A DNA stretch of 64,000 nucleotides. Source: Siphonodentalium dalli. Taxonomy: Eukaryota > Mollusca > Scaphopoda > Gadilida > Siphonodentaliidae. Positions within the stretch are counted from its first letter, which is position 1. Every line of letters starts with the position of its first letter. Both the position numbers and the translations under genes were made by a program. This document shows, piece after piece, positions 48,434 through 59,960 of this stretch. The stretch is taken from assembly GCA_032622095.1 (NCBI GenBank), contig CP136067.1, positions 136,155,990 through 136,219,989 of the forward strand. Direction: 5' to 3'. The notes beneath the pieces are model-generated. The model worked only from the letters and a program-made list of their open reading frames with translations. It did no database searches and was not told where the DNA came from.

Positions 48434-48600
48434 CAGTAGGGGGGGGGGGTGTCAGGAAATATTCCAGGATATAAGGTTGTAATTTTTGTTTTATTTAATT
48501 ATTGGGGGCCAGCACCCCGGGAAGGTAAGTTTCCTCTTGTCATATCACGGACACCAACCCCTTCATCGAAAGTTGTTCCCAAGGCAAAATAGGAGGAATA
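48434..48600 (+). repeat. G/C-rich dispersed repeat, diverged copy
   Basis: G-run, GTCAGGAAATATTCCAGGAT, ATAAGG, GGGGGCCAGCACCCCGGGAA, GGTAAGT, CACGGACACCAACCCC, in the same order as 26,402-26,590. Confidence 0.6.
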
Positions 48601-50200
48601 AAATGTATTAAATAACTATGCGGATGAGATGCCAATCATTCATAACGAGAAGCACCAAAAAGATCAGAAAATCCCCCAACACACGGGAATTAAACTTGTC
48701 GAAAATGTTTCAGCATCCATACCCACAGGTTAGGCACATCATCGTTCAGTATATATATGCGATTCGATCCACAATTTATGATGGGATGAACAACTTCAAC
48801 TCTGTATTTAGTCTTCAAATCGAACTTGGCAGAGTGCCAATGAAGTGACTGATTGCCCGGGGGGTGCTTTTTTATTCCTAGATGTGACCGAACGTCTTAT
48901 TTCTAGACGAATTCTTTGGTTAAAATAACACAGAAAATGGCGTAATGTGGAATTTGTGCATGAGTGTCATGGACACATAGCACGTACGAAAAACAGAAAA
49001 TTTAATCCAAAGAGTTCTATCTCCAAAGTATTTTTCGTGATTACACCCACAATATCATACCTGTCGTCTCGATACTCGTAATAGTGTTTTTACAGCAGCT
49101 ATGCACCCGCCATGTACCGGTACTATATTCCATATATCTAAATGACTAACACGAATACATCAAGGTGGGTGTAACGGTTTCAACTTGCAAACAAATCGAA
49201 ATTCGGACACCGGCTTTTACCTGGAACTTCTCCCGCTGTTATATACCGACGATACCATAATTATATCGAACACAAATAATAACTAACAATAACTCCAACA
49301 ATAACTAATTAAATTCGCAGAATAGTGCGATATTTGGAAGGTGAAAAAACCATTTCGAAAACAATGTTGTAATATTCGGAAGTCGCACGAAAAATAAGGA
49401 GGCACAATTCAGTTTAAATTCAGAAGAAAATAGAAATTGTAAACAACTATATATACCTCTGATCGAGGTTGGACACGTTATATTTGATTATGAGCGGGTG
49501 GTTACGCGGGTACGAATTCTCAGTAGTGTTAGGATAGTGTCATTTGTCACGAATGAGAAGAAGTTTTCTAAAAAAAAAAATGTATCCCCTTACAAAGCTG
49601 GTGTTTCGCCGGGGTTTATTATTTTTCTGAGACGGCTTCAATCGACAGATGTCTTAATCGGGCCCTGTGATGGCTGAACAAAACTTAAAATATGCTGTGG
49701 ATGTTCTTCATTCCATTTATATATCAGCCATACTGCAGCCATATATATGTTATCAAATAATAAAAAAAACTAAAGCCGTTGACCATCAGGAGTGATTTCA
49801 GAGAAATATCCGATGATGTTACTCAAATGTTCCGTTCTAGAGTTATTCCTCTCTTATTTCTACCGTATGTATGTGGTTGGTTCGAATTTGCCGATAACCA
49901 TGGAAGTTTCCAAGAGTAGGAGATGTCGGTCCTTCGGTGGTGCAGCTGGAAATTCAAATATGATCGGATAGAGTTATCACACAAATGATCCATTACACTC
50001 AGCTTCCGAACATCCAACCGTTATGTTACCACACGCCTTTCCATTACTTTTACATTAAACATATTTTAATGTATCTAGAAAGATAGTATACATAGGGATC
50101 GAGGCACAAGTTACAAACGTCGGATTTCAAGTCGGATATTGTTATTGAACCAAATTTTGTCTTTCGACCGTTTGTCTTTCGACCGTATCCTAACTGTAGT
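48601..50200. other. No gene recognised
   Basis: 1.6 kb of AT-rich DNA with no frame above 76 residues that I recognise. Near 50,155-50,190 the word GTCTTTCGACCG is repeated directly. Confidence 0.4.
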
Positions 50201-50204
50201 TTAT

Positions 50205-50485
50205 GGTATAGTGATTCGCATTATTTCAAAGAATTTGACATAGAAAAATTGCACGAAGTTATCAATGTCATTCTCAATCTGGAGGAGATTGTCCCAATTT
50301 ACATCATTTATTAAAATTGCCGTTATTTGGAAGTCGCCGCGATTATAGTTCCATATGTTCCTTTGGAAAGAAGGGGTGGACAGTTTATCAACATTTAATT
50401 AGATGGTCGCATAAACACCTAAGTGGTCCGAAATGTCTAAGTAAAGGATGTCGGCATCCCGCACTTGGATGCCAGGGCTTATAAT
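50205..50485 (-). pseudogene. LINE endonuclease C-terminal fragment
   Basis: On the minus strand the reading gives YLDISDHLGVYATI, where SDH matches the conserved catalytic SDH of apurinic-type LINE endonucleases. It then has an in-frame TAA, followed by NVDKLSTPSFQRNIWNYNRG and NVNWDNL, typical of the linker after that domain. It is head-to-head with the + strand LINE that starts ~30 bp away. No complementary reverse-transcriptase part adjoins it. Confidence 0.7.
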
Positions 50486-50516
50486 GATGGGCCCAAACCA
50501 AAATCGTCGCGGATGT

Positions 50517-52322
50517 ACATGTAGCAGTTATTTGTATTTAACAAATAGAATGCAAGCAGTAGATATATATGGTACTCTATCCAAATTTGAACGTATCACC
50601 TGTGGTGTCCATCAAGGATAAATCTTAGGCCCCCTTCTTTTCCTACTCTATGTGAACGATGCTAGCCAGGCTGTGGATTGTCACCTCCTTCTATATGCGG
50701 ATGACTCTGCCCTTTTGGTTTCAGGTTGTGATGTCCGCGCTATTGAGCAGAGGCTCAGTTCAGAAATGAATAAACTGAAATTATGGTTGGTTGACAACAA
50801 ATTGTCCTTACATTTAGGGAAAACAGAATCAATTCTGTTTGGGTCTGGAAAGAAACTTGTAAAACACTCTGAACTGAGGGTCTGCTGCGATGGCGTTGAC
50901 ATCGCACCAACTAAATCTGTTAAATATCTGGGGGTGTTCCTCGATCAGAGGCTAAATGGTGAAATGATGGCAGAGCATGTTCTAAGTAAGGTAAATGCAA
51001 AACTGAAATTTTTGTACAGAAAAGCAAACTATCTGAATGAAAAATGCAGAAAACTTCTAATTAATGCTCTTATTCAATGTCATTTTGACTACTCAAGTGG
51101 TTTTTGGTTCTCTAGTCTGACAGTAAAAACCAAAAAGCGTCTTCAAGAATCTCAAAACAGACTTGTCAGATTTATCATGAAACTAGATCGCATGACTCAT
51201 ATTGGTTATAATGAATTTAAACATGTTAAATGGCTTCCAGTGAGTGATAGGGTAGACTTCAGAAAAATACTGATGGTACTAAAAATCTCGGAAAAGAAAG
51301 CTCCAGCATATCTAGATAATAATTTTATATTAGCTAGTACTCATTGTACATATGTAACTCGATCAGGGACCCTGAAATACTCATTACCCTCTGTAAAATC
51401 CAAGGGCATCCACAGTTTCTATTATACAGGAGCGAAACTGTGGAATGGTCTAGATAAAGTATACCATACTCGTGCCCCTTTTGATCTCAAACACTGGAAA
51501 ATTTGCATTAAACAACACCTACTAGAGAAATTGATGAACAGAGAAGAAAATCCATTTGCCTTTTACTAGGAACAATCTATTTTATCATCTTTTAACTAGA
51601 ATTTCCTCAATACAGCAGTTCAAGTTATATGGTAATGTACGATGACAGTATTTGGCCAGTTGCATATATTGTTACTGCTGCCTGTATTTCGGGTTTCCAT
51701 CTTTCGGTCATGGACAGACCAGTCCAAAGCCGGCCATACATGGCAGTGGTGCGTATATGCAGGTGGCGAAGGGCTGTTGAAGTTACATTACTTGCGTATT
51801 GACTTATTTTATTAGCTTTTCCTCTCCATATAAGTCTCGTTCTGAAATGGCTTTTATTTAATTTATATTCTAAATACTTTTATACATTGTCTTCCGAAGT
51901 TTCGAACTTCACTCACTGCCCATGTACCGAAAGCCACCAGGGACCGCAATGGAATTAAGTTCTCATTTAGAGAACTTTTTGCGTTATCCCTGATGGTCTC
52001 AGGTCACATGAGTATTTCTATTTTTATACAGATTTCTGCCACATAATTTACCTATATTCTGACGGCAACCTCTATAAAATAAAATGAATTAATTTTTGAG
52101 AAAATTGATATATCCTCTTACGGTATATATCAATTATTTACACAGTCTGAACTCTAACTGTCTCATCAACATATAACATATTTATATTTAATATAAACTA
52201 TTATAATTATAATATGTATATATTGTTGTGTATTATATTGATTCAACTTGTAAACATACCCATAATATGTATTCATGTAAACCTGAACTATCAAAATAAA
52301 ATCTAATCTAATCTAATCTAAT
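50517..52322 (+). pseudogene. 5'-truncated LINE: reverse transcriptase C-terminal half, 3' UTR and tail
   Basis: The frame enters at ~50,517 (YLYLTNRMQAVD), meets a TAA at 50,619-50,621 where the GVPQGSILGP motif should have S, then runs open to 51,569 with YADDSALL (catalytic aspartates), NKLSLHLGKTESILFGS, KYLGVFLD and a long C-terminal domain ending NPFAFY. The 305-residue ORF opens at a GTG, not an ATG. The 3' UTR (51,570-52,300) contains a block shared with 19,790-19,870. The element ends in (TCTAA)n at 52,302-52,322, as CR1/L2-type LINEs do. One clear stop and 5' truncation make it inactive, but the open frame suggests a recent insertion. Confidence 0.85.
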
Positions 52323-52439
52323 TCTTCTTCTTCTTTCTTCTTCCGATTTCAGTCCACCATCAACAGGCTGATGATTATGACTAATTTATTTTGGCAACGA
52401 CTGGCGATAATTTCTCTTCATGATTAGGGTTTGTGATAA

Positions 52440-52830
52440 AATAATTGATTTGATTTGAATTTGATTTGAATTTTTTGTTTTTGTTTTTTTGTTTTGTTTT
52501 TTTGTTTTTTTTGAATTTGGAGGTCATGATTAGTTGATTGGATTCTTTACTGGGTCGATTGGGTTTTCTGGGACGTCCAGCTTGGATATAGTTGGTTCAT
52601 CATCCTGGTCCTGAACTCATCGACTGGAATGATGGTGACTATTTCTGTTGGTATAGCATTCCATTCTCTTATGGTCCGGGGAAAGAAAGAAAATTTATGG
52701 TAATCGTAGTTGGATTGTGGAATTAGGTAGCCAACCGCATTAGTGTGCCTGGATTCTCTTGTTCTTTTAGCACATTCATCAATTTTTATTCTAGTCGGAG
52801 ATGTAGTCACATTTCTGAATGCAAAAATAA
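52440..52830 (-). pseudogene. LINE ORF C-terminal fragment with a short tandem tail
   Basis: The 87-residue minus frame (52,547-52,810) contains RTRESRHTN..YLIPQSNYDYHKFSFFPRTIREWN, ending DEFRTRMMN. FFPRTIREWN is the hallmark C-terminal motif of many non-LTR reverse transcriptases. Its 3' side ends at about 52,440 in repeats of TTCAAATCAA (read on the minus strand), consistent with a LINE tail. Upstream sequence is frame-broken. Confidence 0.75.
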
Positions 52831-52839
52831 TCCGTGGTA

Positions 52840-53140
52840 TTTTTCAATTTGGACGATGTATCAAGATAAATCCCCATAGTAGCATTACGTTTTGGGAGAT
52901 ATCTAACGCCTTTCCATCGCTTTTGGATTGATAGTTCCTGGTCTGAGCTTGGGTTTCATTTCCACAATCACGTAATACTCCATGGATTCCTCGCACAGTT
53001 TGACAAATCACAGCTATAAATCACCGATAATATATATATAAAATGTCCATTGGGCGCATATAATCTAATATTCGGCCACCAATCGTTATTTTTATAACGA
53101 TTAAAAAAAATTCCGAAGTTAGCCGAAGATTTTGTTGTAG
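52840..53140. other. No gene recognised
   Basis: Possibly further LINE remnants on the minus strand next to 52,830, but no motif is clear enough to call. Confidence 0.3.
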
Positions 53141-53146
53141 ACGAAG

Positions 53147-53218
53147 TCACGTGATCATCAGCCCGATCACGTGATTGTCACATGTAAACAGAAGCATAGC
53201 ACGTGATCGATCACGTGG
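53147..53218. promoter_or_regulatory. Four CACGTG sites in 70 bp
   Basis: Perfect CACGTG hexamers at 53,148, 53,168, 53,200 and 53,212, three of them extended to TCACGTGAT or GATCACGTG. CACGTG is the E-box core bound by bHLH-ZIP factors (USF, MITF, Myc families). No promoter or gene could be tied to it; it may equally be the centre of a decayed palindromic element. Confidence 0.4.
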
Positions 53219-53219
53219 T

Positions 53220-54700
53220 AACTCATTGACAACGCATAGATACGCGACGGCGGTATTTTAAGTTTGCATGTAGTCGATCGCGGCCTTTGAAGATTGTCGC
53301 GTTATCACACTGCGAATGCAAAACTTCGCCGAAAACATCGCCTTTCTCGTAATTTAATGTCTTTATCGTGTTATTATTACTATTATTATATGTATCGCGA
53401 TGTGTTGTTACTATAAAGCCATGCCCGTATATTATTCAGTTTTGCGCGCATTTATCTATATATAAACGCGTGCTCGTGTTTATATATATTTTTTCGTTAC
53501 CGGAATAGTCCAAGTTATATTATATATGCATATCAAGATTGCATATATACGCGAAAACTTGCACAGTTATTAGGCAATTATCATCTCGTAAACATTCCAA
53601 TTTCCAGATGCCATTAGTCGTGTGTCAATAAAGAGCGTTTCGTTTTAATTTATCGTAACGCGGTAAAACAACACAAAATTGGTTTATTGCTGTCGGATTT
53701 AATCAATTATAATCAAGTCATTCATTACCAATATGATATGATAAGTTCATTTTTCCTTGGTTATGAATCATGTATATATTTGGGCAATATGGTGTTTATA
53801 TATATTTCGGAATATTGCTTCCCCCACCCCAAAACAATCTAGCCGACTGTCACTGATGGAAATTCACTGCATCTATGCATGGTTATTGGCCTATAAAATT
53901 AGCACTCTAGCGATGCGGTCTATTGAATATCCAGGTCATAAATCGACCTCTATGTGTCAATTACGCATAACAATAGGGTTATAAAATATATAAATGTTCG
54001 CCGTGGTTCGTTTAAACATCCAATCATATATAACACTTTTTGAAGGAGGGATAATAATCCGGTTTAATATTGAATCACATATTCAAGTGCTCTTTATTCG
54101 CAATATATCGTAATAGTGAACGCTCTTTATCGTGTCAAGGTAAAGGGACTCGACTTAGAACAGTTGTTCTAGTGATTGTTTACTGATTACAACAATACAG
54201 GTCAATACATGTACATGAACTTCCGATATGCATGCTTTATATATCCTTCCATCATTGTCATAGCAATTTCCGCTTTATTAAACTCTTTTTATTCGTACCA
54301 TATTAGGAAAACTCTTAACATGGAACGCTCTTTATTGAGCCATGGTGAAGGAAATGGGGACTTAGAATAGTTGTCATCGTGAATTATTCATCAACATACT
54401 CCCCACTTTAACTGCAATTGTATGTATTCGTAACCATGACTGACTCGTCAAATTAAACGCTCTTTATCTGGTATATGTAATCGGTTTCTGATTTTGCGCA
54501 ACGAGTTTCCCACAGAAATCCTGCCAAATGTCACGTAAACGAACATCGTTTGGAAATGAATACAGCATATGCCTAACTGAGAGTCACTAGAATGAATGAA
54601 TGATTGTAAATACGGGACACTCGGGGCATATATACGGAAAATTAAAACAACATCGCGAACACGCACCCGAATAAAGTTCACATGCCGGCTCGTGTTTTTA
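53220..54700. other. No gene; cluster of CGCTCTTTAT motifs
   Basis: AT-rich. AAAGAGCG or CGCTCTTT, nearly always in the form ATAAAGAGCG / CGCTCTTTAT, occurs at 53,630, 54,121, 54,326 and 54,458, with a one-base variant at 54,088. None is inside a repeat I can otherwise define. Confidence 0.5.
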
Positions 54701-54879
54701 TAAGCTTTATACGAAAGTGTTATCTACCCCGCTCAATCGTCCCTCTATATTTTTTGTCAAAACAATACCGTAACTTTCCAAACAGCACTTAAGACAAATC
54801 ACAAGTGAAGATAACTCACCGCGCGATGACAATTCACCATGTGTACCCGCAGCCAGGGTTGGCGCTGGACCCAAATTTT

Positions 54880-54950
54880 CTCTTGCCAAAATTTTTGCCA
54901 AATGAATTTTTTTTTTGCCAAATGAAATTTTTTTTTGCCAAATTAAATCG
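54880..54950. repeat. TTTTGCCAAAT short tandem repeat
   Basis: Four units of TTGCCAAAWTK separated by T-runs. Frames across it are spurious. Confidence 0.75.
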
Positions 54951-55088
54951 AAGGTCAAATTGGGGAAAAATAAGGAAAATTAGCGTTTTTATCTTTATTC
55001 ATATAAAACGTAAATAGATACAGGTAAAATGACAACAAATCAATATTAAATGTTAATAGAAGACACAATACATTTAGACAAGCAATTG

Positions 55089-55375
55089 TCAAATACTAGC
55101 AATGGCGTCATGGAATTCAGCGACACTTTGGTGATGGGTGTACGTGGTATGTTTGTCGACTTTTAGTGCTGCCAAGTCGCTGTTACCCTGGTCGATGCAC
55201 AGTTCGTTGAGGTCACCTAATATGCTGTTGGGTAGCTGATGCTTTGCTATGAAGTAAGCATTTTTCATAGCAGCGACAACGGATTTCTCGGCTTTGACGA
55301 CGGCAGTTTTGTGGACTTCTTTCATGTTTTTTGATTCGTTGATCATTTGTACGGCAATGTTGTGAGAATTTATGC
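55089..55375 (-). CDS. Possible internal exon, ZNF862/KIAA1586-like (hAT-derived) protein
   Basis: From a TTTCAG acceptor (minus strand, ending at 55,376) an open frame reads HNIAVQMINESKNMKEVHK, then VKAEKSVVAAMKNAYFIAKH, QLPNSILGDLNELCIDQG, to a stop at 55,089. The pattern of a Lys/Glu-rich helix, then NAYFIAKHQLPN and a short hydrophobic helix, resembles the segment before the hAT-like core in ZNF862/KIAA1586-type proteins, which come from hAT transposases. A GT near 55,100 could be a donor. Upstream, ELTPENVAKVYHRKQDCSW (minus, ~55,540-55,485) may belong to another exon. No catalytic or dimerisation region follows, so it may be a gene fragment or TE remnant. The resemblance is from memory and unverified. 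Confidence 0.35.
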
Positions 55376-55579
55376 CTGAAAATTAAATATATCCACATAT
55401 ACACACAATCATTAAAATAATTTTGATGAGCTAGAAGTATTTTTATATATATATATTTTTTTAAAACATTATAAAATAATTTCCACGAGCAGTCCTGCTT
55501 TCTATGATATACTTTTGCCACGTTCTCTGGTGTTAATTCGTTTACAATCTTTGTGGCTCAATTGCCGTTAATTAATCTT

Positions 55580-56400
55580 GGATTATTTCATTTCAACATG
55601 AGACAATATATATATCAGAGCAGCTAATATTTATATTAAATCATTTTTGAACCATTACATTTAAAATAGTATCAGATAATGAGTTTTTCCATTCGAATAT
55701 TAATCCACCTCGAATTTATAGAGTTATTGTTCTTGTTGCGGGCCGCAGCTGATGTCGATTCCGGATTTTCCATCGCCATATAGGTAGACATAATTAACTC
55801 CGACTCCGATTCCCTGTTTTTAATAAGTTTACCTCGCTTGACGTCATGCGAGGTTTTGCGACGGAGATAGCCGACAACCGGTGGTGGTATTATTTATTTA
55901 TTTTTCGGCTTATTTATTACGCGATTTTTATGGGACTTGGATCATTGTGATCACAATGGGGGTGGCTTTCCGATAGAGTTTTGTTGTTTCATGAGGATAG
56001 TAATCCTTTAAGGGGGAGGTCAAGTGACCAATTTTGAATGAGGATTTCCATACAAATCTGCGGAGCAAAAGTTACAGAGCCCATACTTCTGAGTGTGACT
56101 TGATGTGGCATTGAAAACGACAGGTGTCTATCTGGCGGGTCCGCTTGGAACTTGTTCCATTATAATGTCATCACCATGCCAAGGCATCCGTGTGGCAACG
56201 ACTGTAAATAAAAATATATGTATGCGTAGTTGGAAAACATTTAACAGGACTGAATCGTCTGAATTCACGAACAACATTGGGTGTGTCTCCTGTTATACGT
56301 GGCAATAAACCCTCTCCAAACACGCAATGCATGCTATGCGTACTGGCATGCAACACTAGGTTTATAATGGTCGATAAAAGGTTTGACCAAGAAAACATTT
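55580..56400. other. No gene recognised
   Basis: AT-rich with a few G/C-richer patches (55,735-55,880). No convincing frame or repeat pair. Confidence 0.4.
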
Positions 56401-56402
56401 GG

Positions 56403-57450
56403 TCTAAATTGGTTTTTATTCGATTTTGAAAAGGACTATATCCCTATAACATATCCAAAATCCGCTAAAGTCTGTTTTGAGCATTTGCTTGTAATTCAAG
56501 ATGGCTTCCAAGATGGCTGCCATTTTCCGATAAGTCATTTCAGTGCAATTATAGTGAGGTGTGTTCCAACCGGACCCGCCAGATAGATATCTGTCATATG
56601 TATATATCTGGTAGAGATTTTGTGAAGCTAAGGCATAACGCAACTTTTGTATGCCAAAATTGGAACGCCCCGTCAAGATGGCAGCCAAAATGGCGGCCGG
56701 AAGTGGAATAATGGATATTCCAACTCAATAGTATCATAATTCTTCATTTGGCTCAAAGTGTCTGCCAAAATATGAAAAATGCTACATGTATATATTGACC
56801 CACTGTGCCATGCAACATCGTTCACGTTGTGGTTAATACACACAATTGACAATTCTGTCTTATATACATCGAATACTAACATTTCTACACCTTGGTTATT
56901 TGTTACTATTTTGACCACTGACATTACAAGAATAATTGTTTTCTATCAAAAACTTTACAACAAAATCGGCAATCTGAATTGTGACTTTTTTGTGAAATTT
57001 GATACCGCGTTCTGTAAAATCGAATTTTTTAGTGATCGGAAGGGGTGGGGACCAATGGTCAGTTAAGATGAAAAATACAAAATAAAGTCAGAAGATGAAA
57101 AATACAAAATAAAGTCATAATTCTCAACCAGTTCCAGACAGCAGAAACTGATCTTAAAAATATTAGTAAAGAACGTAAATATTTCCACTTCCGGTCGCCA
57201 ATTTGGCGGCCATCTTGGACGGGGCGATCTAATTTGGCACAAAAAGGTTGCATTATGCCTTAGCGTCACACAATTGTATACATATGCATACATATGACAC
57301 GATTTTCTCACTATCATTGCATCAAACTGACTTATCGGAAAATGGGAGTCCTCTTGGACGCCATATTGAATTACAAAAACGCTCAAAGCGGATTTTGGAT
57401 ATGTTATAGAGGATATATTCCTCTTCAAAATGGAATAAAAACAACTTAGG
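56403..57450. mobile_element. ~1.05-kb foldback element
   Basis: Arms of roughly 330-340 bp are inverted. At the outside, CTAAATTGGTTTTTATTC (left) mirrors the right end, which in reverse complement reads CTAAGTTGTTTTTATTC. Further in, CATATCCAAAATCCGC, CGATAAGT, CATATGTATA, GCTAAGGCATAA and a stretch of CGCCCCGTC, AAGATGG and GGCCGGAAGTGGA pair with their complements, ending near 56,710 and 57,180. Arms differ by ~15-20%. The centre is AT-rich. Short frames on both strands show no transposase. Target duplication not resolved. Confidence 0.75.
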
Positions 57451-58235
57451 TGTGTTTACACATTAGCCGGCTAAGATCCTATCCGCTGTAGTCGGTTACT
57501 GATAACAATAGAGTGTTTATACTTCACCGGATAAGAGTTGAAGCTATCCGGCGTTGCATCTATCCGGTTTTCATCTTCTGGACAACATGATTTAATACAA
57601 GCATATGGTTGTCGTATGGATTGTAATTCGCTCTGCAGATGTTTACCTGGTATCAAACCATCATGGACAGAGACGTGGTTAGAGGGTCTCCGTTGTGGGG
57701 GGGGGGGGGTGCCCACTTTGGGAATTCCAACTGCAACTGCACCCCCATTAAATCAGGCCAAACACAATTTTTTTCGGAATTTCATTGGTACCACCGCCCC
57801 CTTGCACCTCAACTCCCCATTACAGGACTTGCTGAACGGCTCTTGTTGCTTGTTGTCACTATAGTCAGACGGATGAAAAGAACCATGACACTATATACCC
57901 GGTATCAGAACATTTATATAATTGAACCTGACAATTGCATAAATCCTAACATTTAGTGATCTAATTGCAGACAAGTTGACACGGCCAAGAGCGAGATACC
58001 AGGAAATACCGGTCATGGTTCGGCCCAGTGTGAGAACATTTCGAAATCTGAACAAGAAAATCGCAAAATCCTAGCATCTGGACCGGCCTCAACCTTTCCT
58101 AGTGTTGTTGGAAATTTCAAACCTGACACCCCCCACTTAGGTTGGAATATTTCAAACTGATGACCATTTCAGTCCATATTTTTGATAAAATGTAGGAAAA
58201 TATTGTTCTCTTAAATTAACTAGCAGTGTTATCTA
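57451..58235. other. No gene recognised
   Basis: Contains a G-run at 57,697-57,710 and several TATCCGG words (57,465-57,570). The frames at 57,538-57,956 (+) have no recognisable domain. Confidence 0.4.
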
Positions 58236-58755
58236 TCTATACTATAATCTCATATATATTTTGAAGACCTCTGTCTGTCTGTTTGTCTGTTTGTCTGTTT
58301 GTCTGTAATTTATACATCTACGATTCTCTACCGATCGGGACGAAACTTGGTACGTGTGTGTAGTTTGACCAGGCGGTGGACGTTGTCGTATTGGCGAGCC
58401 CGTGTGGCGCCCGTGCAGCGCATGCGCAGACGAGATCTCGGAAACGGGTGGAGCTATCGACTTGAAATTTGCTACGTGAATGTATCTTGCCCCGGATACG
58501 AATTTTATCGGATCGCCGAGCCCGTACGACGCCAGCTTCGCGCATGCGCAGACCAGATCTCGGAAACGGGTGGAGCTATCGACTTGAAATTTGCTATGTG
58601 AATGTATCTTGCCCCGGATACGAATTTTATCGGGTCGCCGATCCCGTGCGACGCCAGCTTCACGCGTGTGCAGACCAGATCTCGGAAACGGGTAGAGCTA
58701 TCGACTTGAAACTTGGTTTTTGAATAGCCCGGACAACGTCGGGCTCATCGGCTAG
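58236..58755 (+). mobile_element. Helitron 1 (non-autonomous, 520 bp)
   Basis: Starts TCTATACTATAATCTC after an A and ends GGCTAG before a T, the A|TC...CTAG|T arrangement of Helitrons. A GCCCG-GACAACGT-CGGGC hairpin (58,727-58,744) lies 11 bp before the end, as expected for the 3' terminator. After the 5' end come (TGTCTGTT)n and the word CGGGACGAAACTTGGTACGT. It carries about three units of a 122-bp satellite. No Rep/helicase gene, so it moves only with outside enzymes. Confidence 0.85.
58434..58700. repeat. 122-bp satellite within Helitron 1
   Basis: GATCTCGGAAACGGGT recurs at 58,434, 58,556 and 58,678, exactly 122 bp apart. Each unit also has GAGCTATCGACTTGAAAYTT, CTTGCCCCGGATACGAATTT and GCGCATGCGCAGAC. 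The same unit occurs in Helitrons 2 (59,720-59,850), 4 (61,660-61,945) and 6 (63,590-63,860). Confidence 0.9.
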
Positions 58756-58763
58756 TCTATCTA

Positions 58764-59960
58764 TCTATACTATATATTTTGAGACTTCGTATATATGTGT
58801 GTGTGTGTGTGTGTACTTCATAGAATCCAAAACGCGTGTAAAGATTGAGCTCAAACTTCCTATGTAAGTGTCAAATCGCACCGACACGACCGTGGTCAAG
58901 GTTTAGAGAAGCTCAGAGCACCCGTTCTCCAATCTCAAATCACCGCAAAGGCACGGCGGGGGTTAATCAAGTGATTATTTAGTGAGCGTTTGTTTTTGAC
59001 GCATCTCTATAAAGAGCGTCTGTTTGCCATTCAACGTTATTTGCATCTGCAGAGAGATATACGGAACATACATTAAATTTAAAAAACATTTGTTTCTGAC
59101 CAACCCTGCGAGCACGGATGGCGCGCTTTGTTTTTACAGTATATAGTTATATACCGAAATCATCCCAGATAATCACGAATATAGCATCAGATTTCTCCCC
59201 AGATATATCGTTATAAAGCTACTGGAATCTGCCAATCTACGGGAAATTCCAGGGAATGCCGATTGAGCTCAAACTTGCTACCCACGTTAAGTGTCATATA
59301 TATGAGTGTGTCCTTTATAGACTCGAACCGATTGAGCTCAAACTTGCTAAATAAGAAAATAGCCCCCAAGCCGTAAATATCAACAACAACGATATTGCTA
59401 CCTACGAGGAGCAACGTTATTAGCATCTGCAGAATTATGCAGAGAGAAAGTGCTTTCCTATTTTTAGAACGCAACACATGTTTACGTCGCGTTGGTGATT
59501 GAGGTTCACAACGGGGTTAATTGACTGTCCGCTCTTTGCGACGATGAGGTTCACGGCGGGGACTATTGACCAACACTCACAATTTCGTCTTTTGCATCAG
59601 ATGCCAACACCTCGACCGATCGGGACGAAACTTGGTACGTGAGTGTAGTTTGACCAGGTGGTCGTCGCTGTCGTATTGGCGAGCCCGTATTGGCATGCGC
59701 AGACGAGATATCGGAAACGGGTGGAGCTATCGACTTGAAATTTGGTATGTGAATGTATCTTGCGCCGGGTACACATTTTATCGGGTCGCCGAGCCCGTGC
59801 GACGCCAGCTTCGCGCATGCGCAGACCAGATCTCGGAAACGGGTGGAGCTACCGGGTACAAATTTTTCTTATTGAAACGCGTGGAGCTAAAAATTAAAAA
59901 TATATATATAAAAAAATGTCATGTTTCGGACAAGCCGCCGGTGGCGGGCTAACCTGCTAG
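58764..59960 (+). mobile_element. Helitron 2 (non-autonomous, ~1.2 kb)
   Basis: Starts TCTATACTATATATTTTGAG and ends CCTGCTAG, with a CCGCC-GGT-GGCGG hairpin (59,935-59,947) 13 bp before the end. Contains a (GT)n run, a GATTGAGCTCAAACTTCCTA block, AAAGAGCG at 59,011, and about one and a half 122-bp units near its 3' side. Follows Helitron 1 with only TCTATCTA between. Confidence 0.85.

Noticed and set aside
53147-53218. Calling the CACGTG cluster a promoter of a specific gene
   Set aside because: No downstream exon or start could be supported on either strand.
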